From Beaufortia kweichowensis (taxonomy: Eukaryota; Chordata; Actinopteri; Cypriniformes; Gastromyzontidae), in assembly GCA_019155185.1 (NCBI GenBank), contig CM032806.1:15736580-15800579 (forward strand): a DNA stretch of 64,000 nt, read 5' to 3'. The first letter of the stretch is position 1, and every line of letters begins with the position of its first letter. The notes below the pieces were generated by a model, which made no database searches, had not been told where the DNA came from, and saw only the letters and a list, made by a program, of their open reading frames with translations. Made by a program: the position numbers and the translations under genes. This document shows positions 27,201 through 41,500 of this stretch, in pieces.

Positions 27201-30200
27201 ATTTCTTTTCTCTGTCCCATCTGCTTCTCCTCCAGGTTGTCTTTACTACATCTGTAAGGCTCTGGAGAAAGACACAGGCTACAGTAAGGGTCATGTGCTG
27301 AAAGAGAAGATCTTCGAGGAGCAGCCCTGCCTCAGACGAGACTCTGCAAAGATGTTCTCCAAACTGTATGAACCTTTATCTTGTTGAGATAGATTCATGC
27401 TAATTTAGTGATGCTTTTAAAGCCTAAACCTGGCGTAACTGTTGTACATGTCTGTTGGTTGCAGGGATGTGTCAGTGCAGTATGGTGATGTAGATGAAGA
27501 GGAAGCTCACAGTATTATAGAGGAGGCTCTGGAGCTGAGGAGACAGAAACAGGCAAAACTGACACGTCACCCAGTCGCTGATCTGCAACTGGTCGAGCCA
27601 ATCAAATTCTTCACGTGAGTCCATGACGCTACTGGTTAAAAGTTTAGGGTCACTTACTTATTCTTTATTATGAATATATAATTATTGATTGATGCAAATG
27701 TAGCTATGGGAATTATATTGTGGGGAAAGAAATAAAATAAAAAAACTATTTCACTATTGTGAAAGTAGCCATTTCCAACTTTTGCAAAACATTTGAAGAA
27801 ATATTTTGACATTAAGCAGCTTCCTAAAACAGAGTTCCGATCTTTGCTGAGCTTTTATTGACAGCTTTTTCTTATTATAAAATATAATCAATTTTAGTTA
27901 CATTTATTGGTACTATTACATTGCCGTCCACGTAATTATTTTCAAACATTCACACATCTGTCTTCAGATCTTAAAAATAAACAAAGGTCTTTAAACATGT
28001 TTTGCATAGAAGTTTTTTTTTATGGATTTTGATGCCATTTCACCTTCATGTGATAGATGGAAGAGTGTGGGTGAGAGTTTCCTGGCCATGTACAAACACC
28101 AGAACGCTTGCCTGGTCCCACGGCCCGACTTTGGTCGCAGAATCGATCTGTCAATGTACCGCGACCCAGACTGCCTCGTCCAGATGCCCGTCAGCACACC
28201 AGCGGTCACAGCCACTGTTGTTTCAGAGCCCCCGCAGCCCCCGGCGCCGCTCGCTTTGCCTCAAGACACAACTGTCCCTCTTCATGTTTCCAGCAGCCCA
28301 AGCTCCAGTCAGCCTTCATTCACAGAGCTCTCCGTTCAGCCACAAGCCCAGCCCAGCGTTCCTGGAGGGATACCACATAACCAGAATGTAATCGAGGTGA
28401 ACAGCACGGCCACAGTCACTGTTTCTACCACCAACGGAACTGAGGATGCTGGTGTTGCCGTGGTTACCACTGGCGGTTAGTCCGAACTCGCACAACATGC
28501 AAAGACGTTTATACACATGCAGTCATTCTCTTGCTTGAAGTGCAGAAAAGTTTGGACAGAAGTGTTAGTGACATAATCTTTTTAATAAATACTTCAAACG
28601 TTTACATCTATTACATTCATTTCTGAATAAATCGCTGCCAACCTCAACGAATGGCATGAATTAGTGTCAGCACTGTTCGTTTGACAAATAGTGGATGACA
28701 CTAATGATGACACAGTCGTTTACCCTACAGCTGTGGATGTTGCTTTGGGTGATAAAGTGAAAAAAGGCACCAAGAGAAAACGGGCGATTGAGGACAACGT
28801 AGAGACGGCAAAGAGACGCTCGGCACGTGTCCGTAACACCAGATGCAAGAAAGAAGAGAAGATTGACTTCCAGGAACTTCTGCTCAAATTCCTCCCATCC
28901 AGGTCTTTATTAAACTTCTATCTTTTCAGATCTTTTCTTTTGGGTTTGTGTTTTTGTCACATGTTGAATGAATGAAAACACCTTCACTGACCTTGTGTGA
29001 TTATTTTCAGGCTGAAAAAGTTTGAAGATGATGAGGATGAGGAGAGTCTGAGCAACATGGACACTCAGTGTGATGTCAAACCTGATTCCCAGTTAAACCG
29101 CGACAACGGCTCCAACTCCGAGTATTTGATCTCTATTGAGTCGGGTACAGAAACTGAGTTTTTCTCTTTTATTTTTTATTTCTTTGTAACTTTTTACTTA
29201 TTTTGTCCCATTTTTCAAATGTTTGGTTGTTTGTTCTTTAGAGCGAAAGGAGGTGCATGCGTTCTTGCTGGCAAACATGCAGAACGGCGGCATACTGGAA
29301 TTAATGGTACGGTATCTAAAGGCAGTCGGGCAGACGTTTTTGGAAGAGTGGCCCGCAGGACTCACTGGTGTGGTACTGGATATATTCAACTGCTGGAGGA
29401 AACACAGCGCTGGGCTGCCCAATCCTCTCCTCAGAGACTCCAGCAACCAGCACATTAAGGTACGAGAGAGACACACATGTATAGCAGTTGCTGCAGCTGG
29501 AGATGTCTCAGTCTCAGGTGGTACACCCATAAACTCTTCACTGAGCATTTGATATGTTATTGCACATAAAAATGGTTTAAAATTGTAGACTGCGCTCTGA
29601 TTGGCTGGTTGATATCCTAAAATAATTTATGTGTATTCAACAGAAAAAAGAAAGTAATTCTGTGATACCCATCGTCATTTATTGTCTAAAAGAGTTTGTG
29701 TTTGGGAAACAGGAAATGATGCTGATGAGTCTGTGCTGTCTGGAGCTGCAGTTGGAGCAGAAGTCCTTGATGAAGGGCAAGAACAGTAAGAACCTCCTCA
29801 TCTCGCGCTTGACATCAGGCCCTCGTTTTCAGACCTTAGTCGCAAATCATATAATGTAACCACAAACAAATGTTTTTACTCTCCGTAGTGTCTCAAAGGA
29901 AGAGTGCGTCTGGCTCAGGAAGAGATTGTGGGGATGCGGATGGTGTAGAGACTCGCTTTCAGTCTGACATATTCCTCCTGACAATGGCCTCCTCGCAGAG
30001 AGATGTCTTTGAAAACGACTGGATCTCTTTTGCCGTTAGAGTTCACTGGCTTAAAGCTCGTCATCTCGCCTTTCAGGTAAAGAAAATCAGCTGGTAGACA
30101 CGTTTCTATTACATCATGTATGTATAGTATTAAAAAATATATTACATCATGACTTGTTTGTTGCATTGTGAGTACCAACAAAAATAGGTAAATTACATTT

Positions 30201-33200
30201 ACTATAGGCTGTATTTAAAGAAACTACAGGGTTTGGATGGGTTATTTTTGCATTATTAGTGATTCACAGACGTTTTATCCACATTTCTTTCATTGGTGGA
30301 CCAAAGAAATAGTCCTGGCCCAAACTTACATAATTGGTTGAGCCACTTTTGCGTTTTCAGACATAGACCAACATTGCTCAGCCTGCATAGAATTGTTTTT
30401 GCATATTAATTTGGAAAAAAGCTATTTTAACAATGTAAAATTACACAATTTTCACTTTCAAGCAAAGCTATTGTAGTTTTGCATTTAGTTTTATTGTGGT
30501 TTTATTATTATTATTCTTTTATTTGTTTTAACAATTTTGTTATTTGCTTTGCTTAGTAATTTTATTCTTTTTTATATATTTTATTCATATTTTTTATTGT
30601 TTTTTTTTAAGTTTTTGTCCATTTATTATTTATTCTTTAACCTGTTAACTGTCAGAGCAGAAACTGAGTAAATGCATGAAAATGCACTATATGAACTACA
30701 TTTGTTTTATTTTTGTAGATACAAGATATTACTGTAACAGTAACTTTTTTTTAATTATATTTTGTTTATGTTTATTGTTATAAAAATTTGTCAAATATTT
30801 TTTTCTTGAGTTTTATACCTTTCCATTCATTTATAGTTTGTCGTAATTAGATTAAAATTTTACTATGAAATATCAAAATAAATAGGGTGTTCCTCCTTAG
30901 GGAGGTTGACAGTTAACAGGTTAATATTGCTGTATAAGTGTCTCAACTTATTTCAGTTTAAGGCAACATTTCTACATTTTTTGTAGGTTTTTTGTAAGTT
31001 AAGTTTTTCAAATAATTTTTAGCCTTATATTTTATACTTTTGTTTGATTTCAATTAACAGAAAAGTTTTGATTGTTTCAATTTAATTTTAGTAAACTATA
31101 CTAACCTTGCTTTCAGGCATCCTAAAACAAATTTTCAACTTATTGTATATTGCTGTGAACATGTGGATGGTAATGTGTCATTGCAGGGTGACATGGAGGA
31201 GGCGCTCGAGTGTTACGACATGTGTGTCGGCCTTCTGAAGGGTCAGAGCAGCGAGACGGAAAAAATTACAATCTTGTTGCCCAACCTCAGCGTGGATGCT
31301 GTCATCTCATTAGAGGAGGTACCGTGATGAAGGCCCGTGATCTTATGGCTTTTGGTTATCGACAGCACTCACACCTGGTTGTATCCTGGTCAAACGATGT
31401 CAGAAAATACTTTCATTTCATTGCTTTCTCTAGATTGAAAAGAAGCTGAAGTCTCTAGAGAGATGTCAGTCTCTAGAGGAGATCCAGAGACTGTTTGACA
31501 ACGGCGATTATCAGTCTGTGATCCGTTTACTACAGCCAACGCTGAGCTTTGGCCCCACCTCGGCACGACTCAAAGCGTTGGATTACATCAGCTCTGCTCC
31601 TGAGAGACCAGCCCAGCTGTTACTGCTGCAGGTGAATCATGATAATATAATACTTAATACATTATAATTAACAAAAGTAATAACGGGACTTGAGCAGTAA
31701 ACTCAACCCCTTGTGTTTCTCTGCAGAGTTCCCTGCTGCGGCTAAAAAACTACAGCTCTTGCCTGGAGATGTCTGAAGTGTCTCTCAATGAGGCCATGCA
31801 GCACTTAAACTCTGTATTACCCAGCAGCCCCTCTGCTAAGGAGGAGTGGGTGTCCACCATCACAGCCCTTCTGAGGGGCATGGAAAGCTGCATCGTGGAC
31901 AAACCCGAGCTCATCAGCGTCACCCCTCGCTCCACAAACCTGCCACGCCTCGCCAACAACCTCATACAGGTGCGTGCCGTCGACTGGTAGTGCATGTTTC
32001 TGTGTTATCCCCCATGTTTATTGACGGCTGTTCCCTTTCTAGTTGATAGCAAGCAGTATGGTGTTACCCGATGACCCCAAAGAGGCTCATTTCTCATCGC
32101 TTTTGCCGTGGATTCTGCTGTACCACCTCATCAAACAGGAAGAGGCGGCGTTCGACTGCATGCTGCGGCGGCACATTGCGGATGAGGATGATGAAGGTAT
32201 GACTGAAGTTTAATATTATTTACTGAGGATATCAAACTCAATCACATGTGTTTGTGGTTTCAATTTTTATTGAATTACTGTTTTCACCGTTTTTTTTACT
32301 GGGTATTAATGATGACTGGCTACAGAAATGGACAATTCCATGCAAATATCAACTTTTGCAGGTTTTATACAAAGGTTTTTATCATACTGATAGCTCAGAT
32401 ATTCATATTTGGTGATTTAAACGCCCATGTGTTTTTAAAAGATTTTTTATGTTTCAAGCATGATTGTCAGGTAAAGTGCCGTTTTCAGAATTGTCACATC
32501 CATAACAGTCCATGTTCCTCATAAATGCACACAGGAAAATAAAATAACTATTTATGTTCTTTGAAGAGTTATTATTGCCTTTGGTTTGTGCATTTTAATT
32601 TACAGAAATCAAAACAAAAAAGTATGTTGCCTCTCAAAAATTTAAATTTTTGTCACATACATAATATATTGCTATTCTTTTTTCTACAGACATTTTTCTG
32701 ATGTCTGGACTCATCAACCAGGGTTCTAGTACAATATTAACAAATGGTTTAAAACATTAGTAATAAATACATTCTGTGAGAGCTTAAGTACTGAAATTGT
32801 AACATCCGTAACACTGGAATTGCCCAAATGTTAGTACGGTCTTAACCGTGGTGCTGTACTTTCAGTATTTCACACTGTTGCTGAGCTTTCTCTCTGTGTT
32901 TGGATTCTGTAGAAGATGATACTCCATTGCTGCCTTCGTCTCTGATGCTTCTCAACACAGCGCATGAGTGTCTTGGCCGTCGCTCCTGGTGCTGCAACTC
33001 GGACGGATCTCTGCTTAAATTCTTTGTGAGTTAGTTGCTTAGATACACGTTGTTTGCGTCTTCAGCATCTTGTCAATGGGTATTAGAACTGTAATAATAC
33101 AAAATGTAATTAAAATGAGGTAACTCAAGTTCTTCATTTATACTGATCTTAAGAATTTCAATATGATGAAATAAGATGAAATAATTCCTACAAATATTAA

Positions 33201-33662
33201 ATGCACAACATAAAGTCGCCCAAGTTTTATGCATAACATGAACTGTCCTTTATCTCACAATGATTGTGCACATTTGTGTGTGTATTTTTAGGTACGCGTG
33301 TTGCAGGAGAAGCTCTCGAGAAATGAGAAGTTGCCGTATAAAGAAGATCTGGAGACGGCGCTAGAGCAGTGTTTCTACTGTCTGTATGGTTATCCGAGCA
33401 AGAAGAGCAGAGCCCGATACCTAGAGGAGCATTCTGCCCCACAGGTAACACACACACCTGTCTATCTGTCTATCCCTCTGTCTATCTGTCTATCCGTCTA
33501 TCCACCCATCTAACTATCTGTCTATCCACCCATCTATCTATCTGTCTCTTTATTCATCTGTCTATGTGTCTATCCGCCTGTCTATTCATCTGTCTCTCTC
33601 TCCATCTATCGATATATGTATTTGTGTATCTACCTCTTGTCTGTCTGTCTGTGTATCTATCA

Positions 33663-33700
<38 letters not shown>

Positions 33701-33760
33701 CATCTATCGATATATGTATTTGTGTATCTACCTCTTGTCTGTCTGTCTGTGTATCTATCA

Positions 33761-33798
<38 letters not shown>

Positions 33799-35383
33799 CA
33801 TCTATCGATATATGTATTTGTCTATCTATCTCTTATCTATTTATCCGTCTATCGATCTATGTATTTGCCTATACATATCTGTCTGTCTATTCATCTGTCT
33901 GTCTATCTGTCTATTCGTCTAATGTCTAAATGTCTGTCATTTAAAGCCAAGAGCTGTGTAACCATTCTTCAGAAATCCCAATCTCTGTGTTTCTTATTTA
34001 TAAAAAAAACCAAGAGCATACAGGTAAATGAAGACAGAATTGTGCTGTTTCTTTTCCTCTGCCACTTCAGCACATCTCTATAGTCACTTGATGTTCTCTC
34101 AGAGCTCTATTTAAAACAGATCAGAGAAAGAGCCGTGCTAATGAAGGTGGCTGGGTGTTGTGTTGAGCAGAATGACAGTCTGATTCAGCAATAATCTGCT
34201 GATCGATTATCTTCTGGGAGAGTCTCATCGATCATTTGGCCACCCACATTCTCCCATTATCCAGCCACACAATACTGAGGTGTTGTGCACACATTTCTTT
34301 TGGGTCTCTGGAAGAAACACAGTTTGCAGTGTAGATGCTATTTGTATTATGTAAAGAAGTAAGATGGTGAGTAAATCCACAACAAAGTGCATATACACCT
34401 GTCCAATAAATAGCTCCATCAGTGTGTGTGTGGCCTACTTTTTAGCATCCGTATCAGAGGAAATGACATCACTGATTCTTCTTCTGTCTGAATGAATTAG
34501 CCCACTATCATCCCTTATAGAAGCCATCTTCAGATCATGACTGTCACCACCGCTTTTTTAAACCAACCGTTGGTCTTTTTCCATCACCTCCACCCCTCTA
34601 GGTGGAGCTCCATTGGAATGATGCCATCCTTATGTTTGAGTACTTCAAGCCCAAGACCTTGCCAGAGTTTGACAGCTATAAGACCAGCACTGTCTCGGCA
34701 GACCTCGCCAACCTGCTTCGAAGACTTTCAGGAATAATCCCACGCAACGACGGCCCTACGCTCTCCGTAGATGACGTGTCTGCTTATATAGAGGGAGGAG
34801 CCGTCAAGGTACGATTTTCTTCGCTTTTATCCCTTCCTCAAGATATTATCCAGGTAAATCATTTCATATGTGTGGAAATGATTTCGCTTGGTTTTGTCTG
34901 GTTTTAAGGTGCCGGCGCTACCAGAAGGAGCCTCCCCAGCGCCCCCTGTGGTTAATGAGCTGTACTACCTGCTGGCGGACTACCACTTTAAAAACAAAGA
35001 GCAGTCTAAAGCCATCAAGTTCTACATGCATGATATCTGCATGTGTCCTAACAGGTCAGGATCACTTCAATATATCTGTCATTTGTCTATTTTATAGTAA
35101 AGTTCTTTGTAACATATTTTAAATGAAATGCAGCATAGCAAAATATATAGCATGCAGCATATATAGTAAAATAGCAGATGCAATGCAATGATCCACTGAA
35201 CTTCCCCTGGAAAATATTGGGTTCAAACCTAGAAGTCTCAAGAATTATAGCAATTGTGATTATTAGGTAGGATTGTCACAATATCAGATTAGTGGTTTTG
35301 AGGGCGAAAGATTTTACGATAACAAATCTAATTATAATATATATAGAATATGTTTTAATATTTCTATATTTTTGTTAACAAAT

Positions 35384-35479
<96 letters not shown>

Positions 35480-35489
35480 TGTGTGTGTG

Positions 35490-35541
<52 letters not shown>

Positions 35542-38500
35542 TATATATATATATATAAAGATATATACAAAATATTTTTCAAATAAATAAAATTACTATC
35601 AGTCAAATTGAATCTTTAATATTGTGTTTTCTCACACACATAATACAAGTTTAGAGAGGAGTGAGAATTTATTATTATAGAGTTATTTACAAGATTGTCA
35701 TTCATGTACAATGAACACAATACTGATTATCATGGTTTTTAATATGAAGGTTATATATTGTTCCTCATCTGCCTTTAAACTAAGATGAAAATAACTCTAA
35801 ATAAATGACTGACCATCCGAGTATGAAATTACTACTAATGCCACAAATTAAGGTCATTGCCCTGCTTTTATACAGACCTCATAATGTCGCTGTATTCAGC
35901 TGTTTCTCTTGATCTCCTCGTGTAGGTTTGACTCATGGGCCGGTATGGCTCTGCACGCGCCAGTCGTATTCAGGACAAACTGAACTCCAACGAGCTCAGA
36001 AGTGACGGACCCATCTGGAAAAACTCTCAGGCAGTGTTGACCTGTTTCAAACGGGCTCTGGAGATAGACGGATCCAACCTGTCTCTATGGATCGAGTATG
36101 GCACCATGTCCTACGCCTTGCACTCGTTCGCTTCCAGACAGCTCAAACAGTGGAAACGTGAACTTCCCGTCGACTTGACTAAGCAGGTGTGTGAGTTATT
36201 GCACTGTGATTGTGTACAAAATAAATGTGTGTGGATTTTACGAGCAGGAACATGTGTATATATGTGTGTGTTATAGATGGAGGAGCGTAGGGATTCGATG
36301 TTGGAGACAGCGTATCAATGTTTTCAGAGCGCGTCTCGCTGTGACGGTGATGAGGAAGAGTGGCTCATTCATTACATGCTGGGAAAGATCGCTGAGAAGC
36401 GCAAACTGCCGCCCAAAGACTACCTGCAGCTGTACAAACAGGTGATGTCATTAAAATAGTCATTCACCAAATTCTGTAAAACAAAAATAATCTGACAATC
36501 TTATAGGACTTTAATGTGGAAATAAAATGTAATATCTCTCCAGTCTGCACATTACGTGCATGAGGAAGCGGCCCGATATCCACGCAAAATCCACTACCAC
36601 AACCCACCTGACCTCGCCATGGAGGCTCTAGAGGTATGAAGGGCCTTTTTCTTCATTATTATAATCTACTGGAAGTATAATTTTAGTTCAGTGAAATGCC
36701 TCATAGCATCACAACAAAAATCTCTAATTATTTAATCATTTTCCATCAATCAGCTGTTTTTCCGCCTGAGTGCCACCATTCTGAAACTGTTGGAGAATGT
36801 GAAAGATGATGATGAACCGTCTGAGCAGCAGAGAAACATTCTGGATTATGAGCTGTTCTTCAACATGCTCGCCGAAGCAGCCGTCGGTCCGTTTGCTCGC
36901 GGGGAGGAGAAGACCATGCCAAAAACCAGCAGCGACAAGTATGATCGCATAAGACATATGTCAGCCGATTAAATATTCAGTTTCGACTTGCATTCAAAAA
37001 GATATGTTAATATCGACTTAGAAATAAAGTAAATTGATGTTCTCATTATATTACAAAATGTCTTATCTCGTGTTTTCCAACACATGAACTGTTCAGCGAT
37101 TTTCACTTTTTTGATCTCTGATATTTCGTTACTCAAATATACTACTGTTCAAAAGTTTAGGGTCACTTAGCGATGTAGTCATCAGTTGCATTTAATTTGC
37201 AAAAATGTGCTCTTATTATTTGATCAAGCAGCTGATCTGTATATATTTTGGGCTCTTATTGGCTGCTTTTTCTTCATTATTCAGGTTAAGATGTCCATTT
37301 AAAAAATAGTTTTTAAAAACGAATATGTTTGTTACAGTTATATTTTTGTCTATACTAGTAATTTAAAACAAGCGAATGCCTTTAGATTAAATCATTAGAA
37401 AAATTAGATCGTGTGAAGCATTTTGGTTTGTTTTTAGTGTAGTAACAGTAGTGTACTAGTTAAGATTTAAGATTTTTATCAGTTGTGTTCTAATCTCTCA
37501 CCTTTTCTCTCAATAGGGAAAAGCTTCCTTCTGTTAATGATGAAGACTCCCGTTCCTCCTGTCCGACAGCGCTGGTCACCTCATCTGCACGACGTCCGTG
37601 GCGGCGGCGGGGACCCATTTTCCAGGCGACGGTGCGGCAGGTGCGAGTTCTCCCCCGTATGCGGTCACTCCGGTCGACCACGATTACGTCAAACGTAAAA
37701 CGCGGCAGCAGAGGCACAGGCAGGGGCAGGAGCTCCAGCAGCAGCAGGACGGTACAGTACCAGGCCCAAAGTAAAACTCACTCACTCACTCACTCACTGG
37801 GGAATAAAGGTGATAAGGATTATTCACAAATCAAATTAAATTATGGGATCTGGTGTACAATAACATCTCCTCCCACCCCTTCTCTTACCATCTGCACCAG
37901 GCCCTAGAGGATCATGGGAAAATGGGCAACATTGATCACAGCGCTGTTGCCTTTCTTTATCTGCTTTGTACAGTATAAGTTCTGCTTCGTCTGGGTACTG
38001 AAATGAGAACGCTTCATCTTTTTATGCTGCTTGCTCAGTTACTTTGTTCTTTACCATGTCATTTTTTGTTCACAATGGATGTTCTTTGCTGTCGCTCACT
38101 CTGTAGACTGTCCCTTCATCTAATTTTAACATTATATTGTGTGTGTTGTATCATAGCGTGTGATAGCGGCTGGTGTTGTCATCTCTACATCACCTCGATT
38201 TCATCATCACCGGTGTCTCCTTGTAAGGGCTGTCAAACTATTTATCGCGATTAACCGCATTCAGAATAAAAATTAGTGTTTCCATAATATATGTCTGTGT
38301 ACTGTACATATTCATTTTGTATTTTTAAACACATACATGCATATATTTAAGAAAAAATGTAAATATAAACGTTTATGAATTATTTTGATTATTGGTAAAT
38401 CTAAATAAATACATCTAAATATTTTCTATATATATATTTATATACACATGTATGTGTGTTTTTGTGTTTATATATGCAAAATTTATATGCACAGTACACA

Positions 38501-41500
38501 GACATATATTATGTAAACACAAACGTTTATTCTGAATGTGATTGATCGCGATTACTCGATCTAAAGTGTTCAAAAGTCAAAGTCAAAAATATCAGAAAAG
38601 TCAGTTTTTAGGATTTCGGAGAATTTTATTTGGCCATATTGAAGTATTGCGCATAAAGTATTTTTTGTCTTAAAGAGTTTTTTTGTCTTAAAGTTGAACG
38701 CTGTGGCTGCTTGCTGACTAACTCATGCTAACGATTTTTTAAGATAAATAGTTTTAGGGCTTTTTGCCTTTGGACAGGAAGTGAAGTGTTTTTGCTTTTG
38801 AATAGCTGAGTTGGATGGTACACTCAATTAAATATCGCTGTGGCCTGTTTTGGTGGAATGGAGTCAATATTTTTGAAACTGTGTCAGATGGTTTGACCTA
38901 GTTTGACATTTTAGCTTTGTTTTAGCTTTATTTTAGGATTTTAGCTTTACATTCAGTCTATTTGTCAGTGGCTGAACTTCTGCTCAGCGGTCAATTACAC
39001 TTCAAATACTCCTTTAAAACAATACATACTTCAATAGTATTTTATAAGCATTTAATACTTGTAATTAGGCTTTCTTGTAATCTGTAATTCTGAGTTTTGT
39101 TGTTGACACTTTATAAGCGGTTTTCCTTGGTTTGGTGAATTTGGTATTTCATTTTGTCTTACAGTGTTGTTCAACACTGCACTTTTTAACTTGCATGATA
39201 GTCATTTTCCTTTAAAAGAACCATTTCTTTCTTACTATTTTTAAATTATTAGTAAGTTGTTAGACAACTGATAAAGCCTGCTTGAATGCGCATGCACCGT
39301 ATGTAGATCACCATCCAGGCACCGTTTACACCGTTACTTTGATTTGGGACACATTTGTTTGGGACAATTTATCTGCTGCTGCCCGCATCTCATTACCTTA
39401 CTGATATATTTGCTGAGCAACAGTTGGCTACAGGTTAGCAGTGTGAACATTGTGACATGTTGCCCATGTTCCCCAGTGTTTCTCTTGGCCTGCTTTAGTG
39501 TCCCTGTGTCCCCGCTGCCTCCCGCCTGCTCCCTCTCTGCCTGCCTCTGACCTGCTTCACACCTGCTGCTTCTTAATGGATGCATGAAGGGTCGACACCC
39601 TGATTCAACAATGACTTCCCACAATGCACTCTGCACTGCTCTGTGTGCACACTGACATCCAACCAAAGTGTCTGCCGTGGTTCACGCCTGCAAGGGAGGC
39701 TGGGAGTTATTTCTCAATAATGGGGTGTGGTGCAGAAGTTCAAATCTGCTGCTTTTTCTGCAAATATTTTTCTTGTTAGATTTCATTTGCTGATCAAATT
39801 CTTTCTCTTCTAAATTTTTTAATGCTAAGACACTAACTAGGGCTGGGCAATAGTATAGCTAAACATTTGTTTTTATAGTTATATATAAAATATTGGTACA
39901 TTCAAACAAGCAACTATTTTCTCTGCAGTTGTATTTGTTTTTTTAATAATCTAAATATAAATAAATACAAATATTATTACGTATTTTATTATATACAAAT
40001 ATTGTTTATATTTATTTATTACATTTATTGTATTCTAACATATTTATTCATTTTTAATAATAGGAATCTTAATTTCAGCCAAACCATTATAGCCAAGTAG
40101 ATACTAAATGTTCAGTGCAAGGGTAAAAAAAAAACCTAAAAACTATTAAAATTAATAAAAGAACATTTTTCACAAAATTTTAAAAATAATGAATAAAAGG
40201 AACCTTAAAATAAGGTTTTGAAGGTTTTTGGTGTCTTTAGTGTTTATAAATCTTTGTTAATGTTAGTTAATGCCAGTACAATTATGTATGCTAATTAATT
40301 GTGCGTTAATTAATGTTAACAATTACAACTTTTGATTTTAAAATAAAAATTAACATGAACGAAGTTTAATGGTGTTCAGTGTTAATAAATTAATAAAGTT
40401 TTTCAGTTCATTTTAATGAATGCATTATTTAATTACCAAATACTACCTTACTACTGTAAATTTCTGTCGAATAATTTGATTAAAATCGTAATAGTAATAT
40501 TTACCCACAAATATTTACCAATAAATTAAAAAACCTAAAATGCCACTCATTTTATTAGGGAATTCTGCATGTTTATCTGCGTGATAATGCAAACAAATCA
40601 TTCAGTCAGTGTTTTTAGCTGATTCCTTAGATTTGAAGGAACAAATTTATGCATTTTTTTTTTCAAATCAGATATTTTTGTTACTAAGGTTTAGATTAGG
40701 GACTGTTAAAATATTGTAATTCTCACAATTTCCTCTCAGAAACAAAAACAAAAGTCATTGTAAATCTAGCATAACTAACAGTTTTATATATTGCCCAGCC
40801 TTACCTTTAACTCTACAAATCTGCCATTTCTCAACATAATAACAGATGACTCTGCTGTATTCACTACTGTGCTACCTGAAGTATAAAACTGTAGGACATT
40901 GGAGGTTTTAAAACATGTTCTAAACTGAATTTCCTCTACAGCTAACTTCTCACATGACCATGACTACTGCGTGTGTCTCTCTGCTTTGCGGCCAGGATCT
41001 GTGTATGGTACAGACGCTCATCCTCGCACAACCACCTCTACAAAGCTGTTGGCTCACCTTTTATTCCTCAAAAGTTGGGTTCTCCAACCAGTGAGCGACA
41101 GCTCCGTCTCTATTTTTTAAGCATCCTGCACACCTCTGTTTTAATGTTATGGGTTCTGGAGGTGTTATTCCATATTTATCATTTACTCAGCCACAGGACA
41201 TAAAAGAAGATATTTTGGAAAACGTTGGTAACCAAACATTGATTTTCATTGTTTTGACACAAAAGCACAGAGACATTTCTCAAAATATCTTCCACACAAT
41301 CATTTGATCTTTTGCACGAAAGAGTCATATATAAATTATGAACATGGTGAGGGTGAATAAATGATGACAGAATTTTTATTTTTGGCTGAATTATCCCTTT
41401 AATAAGTTTTTGTTTACTTTGATTGGCCTTTACCTCCAGAATCTTCCTTGTTTTTTTCACTTATCTAGTTGTATTGGATTTGAAAGGAAAATGTTTGTGT

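Larger units (their letters stand above)
24220..27614 (+). other. cabin1: cabin1 exons 2-8: N-terminal TPR region
   Basis: Residues 1-270. Tetratricopeptide-type helical repeats are visible as [20 protein letters not shown] (from about 36), YSTYKNLASLAVLRDDIDTA (about 90), VNMWYKMGKLALRKASMPLA (about 124) and WPCLDSLITVLYAISDYS (about 160). This fits the Hir3/CABIN1 family TPR scaffold. Exon borders are clean. The split Cys codon at 27023|27236 adds a second Cys (SCCLYY). Confidence 0.85.
31187..36633 (+). other. cabin1: cabin1 exons 15-25: central Hir3/CABIN1 scaffold
   Basis: This part aligns closely with human CABIN1. Landmarks: KKLKSLERCQSLEEIQRLF, SAPERPAQLLLLQ, SLMLLNTAHECLGRRSWCC, ETALEQCFYCLYGYPSKKS, MFEYFKPKTLPEFDSYKTS, VVNELYYLLADYHFKNKEQS, LWIEYGTMSYALHSFASRQL, WLIHYMLGKIAEK. 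It includes further TPR-like helices. Exon 23 has lost a base at 35953/35954 (separate entry). Confidence 0.85.

Noticed and set aside
29011..29458. Unspliced 153-codon frame joining cabin1 exons 11 and 12
   Set aside because: It reads through an intron with good GT-AG signals and leaves the conserved frame of exon 12.
33369..34083. Long Cys/Leu/Ser-rich frames
   Set aside because: Translation of the TCTG/TATC microsatellite; no conserved protein resemblance.
37517..37770. Exon 27 read in a single frame to CCCAAA|gtaaaa
   Set aside because: It loses the conserved VDHDYVK segment or fails to join exon 28 in phase; the GACG|gtacag donor with a one-base loss fits better.
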